Origin: Betaproteobacteria bacterium
GTDB taxonomy: Bacteria > Pseudomonadota > Gammaproteobacteria > Burkholderiales > Rhodocyclaceae
Direction: 5' to 3'
NCBI GenBank assembly: GCA_009777245.1
Contig: WRMF01000003.1
Span: forward strand, 62,001 to 126,000
DNA length: 64,000 nucleotides
In this document: piece after piece, positions 57,095-64,000 of the stretch
Layout of the letters: each line of letters begins with the position of its first letter
How positions within the stretch are numbered: the first letter of the stretch is position 1
Program-made: the position numbers and the translations under genes
The notes under the pieces: model-generated
What the model was told of the DNA's origin: nothing
The model's database searches: none
Seen by the model: only the letters and a program-made list of their open reading frames with translations

Positions 57095-57958
57095 ATGATC
57101 CGGTCGGCACTTTTGTTCACAGGCGCGGCTCTTGCAAGCGCGCTTGCAGTCGGCTGTTTTGCGGAACGCCAGTTTTACTACCCGACACGCGGCGAGAGCG
57201 CATATACGCCGCAAAACTTGGGGCTGGCATTCGAGAACGTCTACTTCACAAGCCGAGACGGCGCAAAATTACACGGCTGGTTCATACCCGCCGCAGGCGA
57301 GAGCAAGGGATTTGTCCTGCACGTCCACGGCAATGCCAACAAAATCGGCGATCACATAGGCGCGGTCGCATGGCTGCCCCGTGAGAATTACGGGGTGTTC
57401 ATGTTCGATTACCGGGGCTACGGGCTTTCCGACGACAAACGCCCATCGCCCCGCGCATTGATGGAAGATACACAAGCCGCGCTTTCCTGGCTAAGACAAC
57501 GACAGGGAGTAGACCCTGACAAAATTCTGGTATTGGGGCAAAGTCTGGGCGGTAACAATGCTGTCGCCGCGCTTGCCATGCCGGACGAGGCAGGCAAAAC
57601 CGGAAATGTCGCGGGCATTGTGCTGGATGCCACGTTCGAGTCGTATTCCGCCATTGTCGGCGATCATGCTCCGGGCTTGGGCTGGCTCATTAGCGACCGC
57701 TACAGCGCAAACCGGCATATTCGTAAACTTACGCCGATACCGCTACTTTTTCTGCACGGAGATCATGATTCACTTATCTCCTGGCAGCACTCGCAACGTC
57801 TGTTCGACGCTGCTTTGCCGCCCAAACAAATACGTATCATCCCCGGATCGGGGCATGTGAGGGCATTGGACGACCCTGGAGCGCGCCAGGAAATCCTGCG
57901 GTTTTTTGAGTCATGCCTGAACGAAGCCAAGGAATCTACGTCATTTATGGCAGAGTAA
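57095..57958 (+). CDS. Alpha/beta hydrolase lipoprotein
   Basis: The 287-residue protein has a lipoprotein signal (LLFTGAALASALAVGC, Cys21). An alpha/beta hydrolase domain follows, with VHGNANKIGDH (oxyanion region), the nucleophile elbow GQSLGGNNA near residue 150, the acid in LHGDHDSLISW and the His in GSGHVRAL. It resembles the BEM46/YfhR group of hydrolases. The natural substrate is unknown. It is flanked by repeats on both sides and is a single-gene unit. Confidence 0.9.
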   Translation: MIRSALLFTGAALASALAVGCFAERQFYYPTRGESAYTPQNLGLAFENVYFTSRDGAKLHGWFIPAAGESKGFVLHVHGNANKIGDHIGAVAWLPRENYGVFMFDYRGYGLSDDKRPSPRALMEDTQAALSWLRQRQGVDPDKILVLGQSLGGNNAVAALAMPDEAGKTGNVAGIVLDATFESYSAIVGDHAPGLGWLISDRYSANRHIRKLTPIPLLFLHGDHDSLISWQHSQRLFDAALPPKQIRIIPGSGHVRALDDPGARQEILRFFESCLNEAKESTSFMAE

Positions 57959-57965
57959 TTCAACG

Positions 57966-58057
57966 CTAGAGCGGTTTCGGCTCAAGTGGCTACATTTTAC
58001 GCACACTCTCCCGCAAGCGGGATAAGAACAATTCTCCTCTCCCATTTGTGGGAGAGG
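57966..58057. repeat. Repeat region after the hydrolase gene
   Basis: AGAGCGGTTTCGGCTCAAGTGG then ATTTTACGCACACTCTCC resembles 42721-42764. It is followed by a CCTCTCCCA-TTTG-TGGGAGAGG perfect hairpin (58036-58057), related to the inner hairpins of the MITE-like elements. No gene is seen. Confidence 0.6.
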
Positions 58058-58127
58058 TCTGACCGCGTCGGCTTAAAAGTATACGCGCTTAAATCAACAC
58101 CGCACTAGAATTAAATGTTAGATAGCA

Positions 58128-58640
58128 TCACGATTCGTCCTCTTTGTCGGTACGCGGCAAGAGGAGACAGTTAGCGATGAACCTCGCTTTGAACGTGAGA
58201 AACCCGCACACAAGCAGCGTAACGACGCCTTCAATCAGGCGCGCAGGATTAGCGACCTCCGCCTCATAAACAGAAATATGGTTCTTCCACAATAGAGCGG
58301 CGACTGTGAAGTAATGGGTCAATAGCGGAAGCGCCCTGGCAACAAACAACCACAGACCAAGAACTATGCAAGCCACTATTGCCGCCTCATGCGCGGGAAC
58401 GCGAAGGACATTGTCGAATTGGGTGCGGGGTATCAGCTTATGCGCGACAACCATTGGGAATAACCAAAGCGCGGCAGCGACGACGACCACAATGGCAGAA
58501 GTATAATAATATCCCGCCCATTGCTCTTGCAGTGGCTGACGGTTTATTTCGATGCCGACACCGACAAGTTGCAGGGCTTGCACAACGAGCCAAATAGCGA
58601 AGAGGCGCACAAAAAGTCCAACTATCTGCTGCGGCGTCAT
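58128..58640 (-). CDS. Membrane protein of unknown function (4 membrane segments)
   Basis: I do not recognise this 170-residue protein. Four hydrophobic stretches are visible: IVGLFVRLFAIWLVVQALQL, SAIVVVVAAALWLFPMVVAH, AAIVACIVLGLWLFVARALP and LIEGVVTLLVCGFLTFKARF. The C-terminus is charged (PRTDKEDES). It follows sspB by 16 bases, so it may be part of the pet-ssp transcription unit, but a repeat lies after it and nothing indicates a role. Confidence 0.75.
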   Translation of the reverse strand: MTPQQIVGLFVRLFAIWLVVQALQLVGVGIEINRQPLQEQWAGYYYTSAIVVVVAAALWLFPMVVAHKLIPRTQFDNVLRVPAHEAAIVACIVLGLWLFVARALPLLTHYFTVAALLWKNHISVYEAEVANPARLIEGVVTLLVCGFLTFKARFIANCLLLPRTDKEDES

Positions 58641-58656
58641 GATGTTATCCAGCTTG

Positions 58657-59064
58657 TTATTTGACGCGGCGCAGGTAAGGCGGGCGACCGGGGGGCGTGT
58701 CGTCTGGCGGGGTTTTCCCGTCCTCTCCCGCAGTTTTCACGGCTTCGACCGGAAACCCCATGCCGACGCCGTTTTCCCGCGCATAAATCGCAATGACGCG
58801 GGGCATGGGGACATAAATATCGCGGACCGCGCCGCTAAAACGCGCCTGAAAACTGACGGCCTCATTTTTCATTTGCAGATTTTTGGTCGCCTCCATCCCG
58901 ATATTGAGCACAATCTCCCCTTTTTTTACGAACTCCTGTGGAATGCGGCAATAATCATCCACAGCTACCGTCATGTGCGGGGTAAAACCGTTATCGCTGC
59001 ACCATTCCCAGAACGCGCGCAACAGATACGGCTTGGTGGATGGAAGATCGGCGGGCAACGACAT
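58657..59064 (-). CDS. sspB: ClpXP adaptor SspB
   Basis: SspB delivers ssrA-tagged proteins to ClpXP. The 135-residue protein has the folded N-terminal part STKPYLLRAFWEWCSDNGFT and SFQARFSGAVRDIYVPMPRV, a flexible Pro/Asp-rich linker, and the C-terminal ClpX-binding tail GRPPYLRRVK, similar to the LRVVK tail of E. coli. sspA lies just before it, as is standard. Confidence 0.95.
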   Translation of the reverse strand: MSLPADLPSTKPYLLRAFWEWCSDNGFTPHMTVAVDDYCRIPQEFVKKGEIVLNIGMEATKNLQMKNEAVSFQARFSGAVRDIYVPMPRVIAIYARENGVGMGFPVEAVKTAGEDGKTPPDDTPPGRPPYLRRVK

Positions 59065-59069
59065 CCGGT

Positions 59070-59666
59070 CTATCTACGCATGATTTTTTCGGAAGGGGTC
59101 AGGGCGTCAATAAAACCCTGCCGACTGAAAATACGTTCGGCGTATTTCATCAGGGGCGCGGCAGTCCTGGGCAGTTTGATTTCATAAACGCCAAGCCGCC
59201 ACAAAAGCGGGGCGAGCGCGACATCCAGCATGGAATAATCATCGCCCAGCATGAACTTGTTTTTGCTGAAAATGGACGATATTTCAGTCAGTCGCGCCGC
59301 GACTTCCTGCCTTGACTTGTCGGCGGTTTTGGCATTTTTGTCAATCGAATCAATATGGCAGAAAATCTCCCGCTCCATGCCGGAGAGCAACTGCCGGGTG
59401 CGGGCGCGCATGATCGGGTCGGGCGGCATCAGTTGCGGATGGGGAAAACGCTCGTCAATATATTCGTTGATGATGTTAGGCTCATAGAGTGCCAGATCGC
59501 GTTCGACCAGAACAGGCACACGGTTGTGCGGGTTGATGGCGACCAGGTCTTCCGGCTTGCCGAACATATCCACGTCAATGACCTGGAAATCCATGCCTTT
59601 TTCGTACAGCATGATTCGGCAACGGTGGCTGAAGGGACAGATAGTTCCAGAGTAAAGGTTCATCAT
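59070..59666 (-). CDS. sspA: Stringent starvation protein A (GST-like transcription factor)
   Basis: SspA binds RNA polymerase and alters promoter use in starvation. The 198-residue protein has a thioredoxin-like half (LYSGTICPFSHRCRIMLYEK, then INPHNRVPVLVERDLALYEP) and a helical C-terminal half (MLGDDYSMLDVALAPLLWRL). The start at 59666 or 59663 (two ATGs) fits an AGGA box; the frame extends to 59696 without support. The gene is between petC and sspB. Confidence 0.94.
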   Translation of the reverse strand: MMNLYSGTICPFSHRCRIMLYEKGMDFQVIDVDMFGKPEDLVAINPHNRVPVLVERDLALYEPNIINEYIDERFPHPQLMPPDPIMRARTRQLLSGMEREIFCHIDSIDKNAKTADKSRQEVAARLTEISSIFSKNKFMLGDDYSMLDVALAPLLWRLGVYEIKLPRTAAPLMKYAERIFSRQGFIDALTPSEKIMRR

Positions 59667-59692
59667 AGTCGGGTTTTCCTGCGAAAAAACAA

Positions 59693-59730
59693 TCAAGTCT
59701 CCCCGGCCTTAAAGCCGGGGATTCCTCAAT
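59693..59730 (-). repeat. Structured repeat end, copy D
   Basis: On the minus strand it reads TTGAGGAATCCCC-GGC-TTTAA-GG-CCGGGGAGACTTG, a perfect CCCCGGC/GCCGGGG hairpin after GAGGAAT, like the ends of copies B and C. The remainder of the element is absent. It lies between petC and sspA. Confidence 0.7.
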
Positions 59731-59794
59731 AAAATTGCGCTCGACTTCTGGCATCGCTCTTGACAAGAGGCGACGCGACAGGCCGCAAGATGGC

Positions 59795-60466
59795 TTAATG
59801 CACGTCTTTCCAGTATTCCTTTTTCAGGGCGTAGGAAACCGCAAGCAACACCACGAGGAACAACAAAATACCGATCCCCAGGTTTTTGCGGAATCCGGCT
59901 TGCGGCTCGCCCATCCAGACAAGAAAGCCTACCAGGTCTGCCACCTGTTCGTCGTATTTGTCAGCAGTCAGGGTTTCCTGCATCTGATACAGGATATGCG
60001 GCATTCCGACACTATCGAAAGCGTGGTTGTTCCAGCCGGTCGGACGAGTGTCGTCGCGGTAGAAGCTCCGCAGATAAGTGTAGAGCCAGTCCGCCCCCGA
60101 TCCGTCCGCAGAGCCTCGGGCGCGGGCGATCAGGGAAAGGTCAAGCGGGGCTACGCCGAGCCATTTTTTGGCCTCATCGTGCCGCATGGCTACGCGCATC
60201 GGCGAGCCGATTTTGTCGGAGGTGAAGATCAGGTTGTCTTCGATCTGCTCCTTGGTAAGGCCAAGTTCCATCAGCCTGTTGTAGCGGATGCCGCTGGCTC
60301 CGTGGCAACTTAGGCAATAGTTGACAAATAGCTTGGCTCCGTTTTGCAGGGCTGCGTTATCGCCGGAGCGATCAGGCGCGCGATCCAGATTTACAGCTGT
60401 CGCCGCCCATGCGAGGGCGGGCGCGAACAGGCAAAGCGCCAACAGGGTTTTCAATGTGCGGTTCAT
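59795..60466 (-). CDS. petC: Cytochrome c1 of the bc1 complex
   Basis: The 223-residue protein has a signal peptide (LKTLLALCLFAPALAWA), the covalent haem motif CLSCH near residue 50, the Met ligand region IGSPMRVAM, and one C-terminal membrane anchor (LGIGILLFLVVLLAVSYALK). It transfers electrons from the Rieske protein to soluble cytochrome c. The ATG overlaps the petB stop (ATGA). Confidence 0.96.
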   Translation of the reverse strand: MNRTLKTLLALCLFAPALAWAATAVNLDRAPDRSGDNAALQNGAKLFVNYCLSCHGASGIRYNRLMELGLTKEQIEDNLIFTSDKIGSPMRVAMRHDEAKKWLGVAPLDLSLIARARGSADGSGADWLYTYLRSFYRDDTRPTGWNNHAFDSVGMPHILYQMQETLTADKYDEQVADLVGFLVWMGEPQAGFRKNLGIGILLFLVVLLAVSYALKKEYWKDVH

Positions 60467-61791
60467 TTCCAGGTAACCCTTTCCGGAACAGGTTTGCATT
60501 TGTCCATCTTTGACCAGACAGGCATGGTCAGGAAGAACAGGAAGTAATACAGGGTGAAAATCTGGGCAATGACATCGCCGTCCAGAAGACCAATCCCGAA
60601 GAATTTGTAACCCGGCAGTTTGGTGCCCAGATAGCCCAGAATCAGGAAACCGATCACGAAGATGGTAAGCAGAGTCTTGAAAATGGGGCCGCGATATTTG
60701 ATGGAGTACGCCGGACTGCGATCCAGCCAGGGCAGGAAGGCAAGGATAATCACTCCGCCTCCCATTGCGACCACGCCCCAGAACTTGGCGTCAAGCCAGA
60801 AGAAGTCCCACACCATTGCGCGCAGCATGGAGTAGAAGGGGGTGAAGTACCACACCGGCGCGATATGCGCGGGAGTCTTCATCGGATCTGCCGGGAAGAA
60901 GTTGTTGTATTCCAGGAGATAGCCCCCGCCTTCAGGCGCAAAGCAGATGACGGCGAAGAAAATCATCAGGAATACCGCCACGCCGACAATATCTTTCACC
61001 GTGTAGTAAGGATGGAAGGGGATGCCGTCCAGCGGAATGCCTTTCTCATTTTTCAGCTTGTTTATTTCTATGCCGTCAGGGTTCAAGGAGCCGTTTTCAT
61101 GCAGCGCCAGAAGGTGCGCGGCGACAAGTCCGACCAGAACCAGGGGTATGGCTGCGACATGCAGGGCGAAAAATCGGTTCAGGGCGGCATCGCCGATTAC
61201 GAAGTCGCCCCGAATCCAGACGGTCAGGGGGTCGCCGACTATCGGGATAGCGCCGAACAGATTGACGATCACCTGCGCGCCCCAGTAGGACATTTGTCCC
61301 CAGGGCAGGAGATAGCCCATGAAAGCCTCCGCCATCAGGCAGAGGAAAATCAAAACGCCGAAAATCCAGAGCAACTCGCGCGGCTTCCGGTAAGAGCCGT
61401 AGAGCATGGCCCGGAACATGTGCAGGTAGACCACGACAAAGAACGCGGTAGCGCCGGTAGAGTGCATGTAGCGAATAAACCAGCCCCAACTGACATCGTT
61501 CATGATGTAGGAGACGCTGGCGAAAGCTATCGGCAGGCCGTCGGCGTTCAGCGCGGCGTCCGGCTTGTAGTGCATTGCCAGGAAAATTCCGGTGGCAATC
61601 TGGATTACCAGCACCAGTAGCGCCAGAGAGCCGAAGTAGTACCAGAAGTCGAAGTTCTTGGGCGCGTAATACTCGGACAGATGCGCCCTCCAGATGGAAG
61701 TCAGCGGGAAACGGGCGTCGAACCATTCCAGCGTGTTGCCGAGGTAGGAACCGTCGGACTTGTACTTTTCGTAGTTACTTTGCGTAGCCAT
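60463..61791 (-). CDS. petB: Cytochrome b of the bc1 complex
   Basis: The 442-residue membrane protein contains about eight to nine segments and the haem-ligand helices (GWFIRYMHSTGATAFFVVVY and ALHVAAIPLVLVGLVAAHLL). The quinol-site motif appears as PxWY in AHIAPVWYFTPFYSMLRA. The start is the second of two ATGs (61791), better spaced from GGAGG. It lies between petA and petC. Confidence 0.97.
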   Translation of the reverse strand: MATQSNYEKYKSDGSYLGNTLEWFDARFPLTSIWRAHLSEYYAPKNFDFWYYFGSLALLVLVIQIATGIFLAMHYKPDAALNADGLPIAFASVSYIMNDVSWGWFIRYMHSTGATAFFVVVYLHMFRAMLYGSYRKPRELLWIFGVLIFLCLMAEAFMGYLLPWGQMSYWGAQVIVNLFGAIPIVGDPLTVWIRGDFVIGDAALNRFFALHVAAIPLVLVGLVAAHLLALHENGSLNPDGIEINKLKNEKGIPLDGIPFHPYYTVKDIVGVAVFLMIFFAVICFAPEGGGYLLEYNNFFPADPMKTPAHIAPVWYFTPFYSMLRAMVWDFFWLDAKFWGVVAMGGGVIILAFLPWLDRSPAYSIKYRGPIFKTLLTIFVIGFLILGYLGTKLPGYKFFGIGLLDGDVIAQIFTLYYFLFFLTMPVWSKMDKCKPVPERVTWK

Positions 61792-61793
61792 CA

Positions 61794-62387
61794 TTAAGCC
61801 TCCTGGTGCTCGCCGATCAGAATCCGCGTATCGGAAAGATAGCGGTGCGGAGGTATTTCCAGATTGGTCGGAGCGGGTTTGTTCTTGAAAACGCGCCCGG
61901 CGAAGTCAAAGGTGGAACCGTGACAGGGACAGAAACACCCGCCTTTCCAGTCGGAGGTCATGCCTTCTTCCGCGCCTTCCTTTAATTTTGGGGTAGGCGA
62001 ACAGCCCAGATGGGTGCAGATGGCGATGACCACCAGAATTTCCGGTTTGTAGGAGCGGTGCGGATTTTGGCAGTAGGCGGGCTGCAAAGACCGTTCGGAA
62101 GCAGGGTCGGCCAGATCATTGTCCAGAGTGGGGAGGGAATCCAGCATGGCCTGGGTGCGCCTTAAAATCCATACCGGCTTGCCTCGCCATTCAAAAGTCT
62201 TCATCTGGCCTGGTTCAATCTGGCTGATGTCGGCCTCGACCGGCGCGCCCGCAGCTTTTGCCCGTTCGGAAGGAAGCATGGAAGCGACGAAGGGAATAGC
62301 CGCTGCCGCCGCCCCAACGCCACCTACCGCTGCCGTTGCGACTATTAGCCGCCGCCGCTCGCAGCTCATTTTTTCCTGATTGCTCAT
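61794..62387 (-). CDS. petA: Rieske iron-sulfur subunit of the bc1 complex
   Basis: The 197-residue protein has a twin-arginine type N-terminus (CERRRLIVATAAVGGVGAAA) that also serves as a membrane anchor. The cluster motifs are CTHLGCSPT and CPCHGSTFD. It is the first gene of petABC. Confidence 0.97.
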   Translation of the reverse strand: MSNQEKMSCERRRLIVATAAVGGVGAAAAAIPFVASMLPSERAKAAGAPVEADISQIEPGQMKTFEWRGKPVWILRRTQAMLDSLPTLDNDLADPASERSLQPAYCQNPHRSYKPEILVVIAICTHLGCSPTPKLKEGAEEGMTSDWKGGCFCPCHGSTFDFAGRVFKNKPAPTNLEIPPHRYLSDTRILIGEHQEA

Positions 62388-62431
62388 AGCGTGTTTTCCG
62401 TGAGGTTTGGGTTAATTGAGTTTACCGGCTA

Positions 62432-62460
62432 ATTATACGTCAGCCTTCAAGTTCTGTGTA
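62432..62460 (-). promoter_or_regulatory. Sigma-70 promoter of petABC
   Basis: On the minus strand TACACA (62455-62460), 17 bases, then a perfect TATAAT (62432-62437). Transcription would begin near 62425, 38 bases before petA. Confidence 0.55.
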
Positions 62461-62501
62461 AAAGGCAAAACAATGTCAGGCAAGATTTTATCAGCTTTAT
62501 A

Positions 62502-63311
62502 ATGCGCCGCATGTGGTTGGACACTCATTGCCATCTATCCGCCCCGGAATTTGCGAAAGATTGCGAAGCAGTCTGGTTTTTGGCGCGTCAGAGAGGAGTA
62601 TCCGAAGCCTTGCTGCCAGCGGTAGACCTGAATGATTGCGCGGCAGTCGCCGATCTTGCCGCGCACATGCCCGGTTGCGCCCCCGCCTATGGCATTCATC
62701 CTCTTTTTGTCGCAGAAGCCGGAGAAGAAGGCGAGGCTATGACCAGACTTGCGGAATTTCTGGAAAAAATGCCGCCGATAGCGATTGGAGAAATCGGTCT
62801 GGATGGAATGGACAAGGAAGCGGATGGGGCGCGGCAGGAACGCTTTTTTCTGGCGCAGTTAAGGTTAGCAAAAAAATACGATTTACCCGTTGTGCTGCAT
62901 GTGCGCCGCGCTGTTGACGCGGTGCTGCGAGGCTTGCGCCAGGTAAGGGTGGAAGGCGGTATCGCGCACGCTTTTAACGGCAGCATCGAGCAGGCAAAAG
63001 CATTTATGAAACTTGGCTTCAAACTCGGTTTTGGCGGCGCTCTTACCTATCCGGGCAGCCGCCGCATCCGGGCGCTGGCGGCGGAACTGCCGCTGGAAGC
63101 GATTGTTCTGGAAACCGACGCGCCTGATATTCCCCCTGTCTGGCTTGCCGGTTCAGGGGAGAAGCCCCGCAACACGCCGGCGGAATTGCCCAAAATAGGC
63201 AATGTTCTGGCTGACTTGCGCGGCGTCGCCGTGGAAACCATTGCCTTTCAGACTGCCGCCAACGCCCGTTCCGTTTTGCCGGGTTTTGCCGAAACAGGTT
63301 TGATGTCATGA
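62502..63311 (+). CDS. tatD: TatD-family metal-dependent DNase
   Basis: The 269-residue barrel shows the metal-binding motifs of TatD: MWLDTHCHLSAPEF near the start, IAIGEIGLDGMDKEADG, VVLHVRRAVD, IAHAFNGSIEQAKA and VLETDAPDIPPVWLAG. The start may be 62502 or 62511 (both ATG). A TATAAT overlaps 62498-62503, so a nearly leaderless start at 62511 is possible. The gene overlaps the next small gene by four bases. Confidence 0.93.
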   Translation: MRRMWLDTHCHLSAPEFAKDCEAVWFLARQRGVSEALLPAVDLNDCAAVADLAAHMPGCAPAYGIHPLFVAEAGEEGEAMTRLAEFLEKMPPIAIGEIGLDGMDKEADGARQERFFLAQLRLAKKYDLPVVLHVRRAVDAVLRGLRQVRVEGGIAHAFNGSIEQAKAFMKLGFKLGFGGALTYPGSRRIRALAAELPLEAIVLETDAPDIPPVWLAGSGEKPRNTPAELPKIGNVLADLRGVAVETIAFQTAANARSVLPGFAETGLMS

Positions 63312-63655
63312 AACAGCCTCCGCAATCGCCTGAAGAGCTGAATGCGCTACTCGTCGCCATCTTTCCGACATTCTCAGGCTCGCTGGAAGAACTCGAATCT
63401 TCCGATGCCTACAGAAATGGAGTGAGCTTCCATGCCCTTATGATCGAGTTCACATGCTTCTTCAGCAAAGGCGCATCCTCATTCTCTGGAAGGCAGCTCG
63501 AGCAACTTTCGGAGAGCTTGGTTCTGGCTTCCAGGCAGCCAAGTCCTCTGGAGAATGCAATTAACACTTGTTTTTTGGAGCACATCCGGCAGATCAAGGT
63601 AAACAAGCTGTTGGCGCCTTGGCTGGCGAAAGCCAAGGCGAAGCATGGCGCCTAA
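63308..63655 (+). CDS. Hypothetical protein (115 aa) coupled to tatD
   Basis: This soluble, mostly helical protein begins KQPPQSPEELNALLVAIFPT and ends HIRQIKVNKLLAPWLAKAKA. I do not recognise its family; the build is like small helical DUF proteins. The ATG overlaps the tatD stop (ATGA), so translation is probably coupled. No signal peptide, membrane segment or metal motif is seen. Confidence 0.75.
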   Translation: MKQPPQSPEELNALLVAIFPTFSGSLEELESSDAYRNGVSFHALMIEFTCFFSKGASSFSGRQLEQLSESLVLASRQPSPLENAINTCFLEHIRQIKVNKLLAPWLAKAKAKHGA

Positions 63656-63744
63656 CCTTTGCGCTCAAGACATGGGAACAGTCGCCTGTTAGGATGCCGT
63701 TCCGTTTTGCCAGTATTTGTACAGAGAATAGTGATTCACGTAAA

Positions 63745-63908
63745 TGTAGTGCTTTCCGCAAATAATGCTACTATCACATGATTGCAGGAGAGTGAAAATA
63801 CCACAACGCATCCCCTCTCCCGCTTGCGGGAGAGGGTGGCCGAAGGCCGGGAGAGGGGAGCAAAGCGTGTTCTCCCTGACTGTCGCGCTATTTACAGAAA
63901 GCGCTATA
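63745..63908. repeat. MITE-like repeat element, copy 4 (both ends present)
   Basis: The left end TGTAGTGCTTTCCGCAAATAA and the right end CTATTTACAGAAAGCGCTATA are imperfect inverted repeats. Inside are CCCCTCTCCCGC/GCGGGAGAGGG and a further CCGGGAGAGGGG block. The length of about 164 bases is similar to copy 1 (144). No gene is seen from 63656 to the window end. Confidence 0.75.
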
Positions 63909-64000
63909 AGCACATGTCGAGTTTGTCTGACATCTACCAATGCAAAGTTGATAATGCCAGAAGGGGAGGGTTTGTAGAAAGTGTGTAATTTTCAATTATG

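Noticed and set aside
60865..61620. 251-codon plus-strand frame over petB
   Set aside because: It is opposite a clear cytochrome b and is very hydrophilic without family features.

Overview
The window looks like about 64 kb of a beta-proteobacterial chromosome. The reasons are: an RpoD C-terminus followed by a CAU-anticodon tRNA; a porin of the beta-proteobacterial type; divergent folB and plsY; the order rplU-rpmA-obgE-proB; petABC followed by sspA-sspB; and a RpoN-type promoter in front of flgB. It is Gram-negative (LolC, LolD, LpxL-type acyltransferases, porin), flagellated, respiratory (bc1 complex), probably piliated and DNA-competent (ComEC). I cannot fix the genus. It is gene-dense, with mostly core genes, but it carries several dispersed repeat families.

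Layout. 1-4.7 kb: rpoD end, tRNA, a YwqG-like gene, folB, plsY, prfA-prmC. 4.8-16 kb: a restriction-modification island holding a single-chain MmeI-like (type IIL) enzyme, a porin with a Fur-like box upstream, a broken IS5-family transposase, and a type I system in the unusual order hsdR-hsdS-dinD-hsdM. 16-18.4 kb: flgN, flgM, flgA and a ParA-like ATPase coupled to flgA. 18.5-26.5 kb: lolC-lolD-comEC, metK, two LpxL/LpxM-family acyltransferases and a GNAT. 26.5-28.2 kb: repeats, a type IV pilin gene that is out of frame at a C9 tract, and a small YeaQ-like membrane protein. 28.5-34.3 kb: rplU-rpmA-obgE-proB, an adhesin-E-like/carbonic-anhydrase fusion and two Sel1-repeat proteins. 34.4-39 kb: flgBCDEFG on the minus strand. 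39.3-41.3 kb: an M23 peptidase without a signal peptide, overlapped by three tandem copies of a secreted six-cysteine protein. 41.3-47.5 kb: dgt, pyrG, hisA, hisH, hisB and a lipoprotein. 47.6-52.1 kb: rhlE and two large Sel1-repeat proteins. 52.2-56.7 kb: a tightly overlapping minus-strand operon of dynamin-like GTPase, scpA, scpB and rluB. 57-64 kb: an alpha/beta hydrolase lipoprotein, a membrane protein, sspB, sspA, petCBA, tatD and a small unknown gene.

The two most interesting signals are these. (1) The pilin has an excellent ribosome binding site and ATG, but the C9 run puts the start out of frame with the GFTLIE prepilin motif. No other start codon lies in frame upstream of that motif, so adding one C (or losing two) would switch the gene on. 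(2) The M23 peptidase followed by three 424-bp tandem units of a periplasmic cysteine-rich protein has the architecture of an antibacterial effector with amplified immunity genes. Neither protein family of the second module is one I can name beyond M23.

Three kinds of dispersed repeat occur. One is a MITE-like element with TATAGCGTTTTCCGCAAATAA ends, often just after stop codons. One is a structured repeat ending in a GAGGAAtCCCC hairpin that resembles the 3' end of IS200/IS605 elements. One is a perfect 27-bp inverted pair of the GTCATTCCCGCG type.
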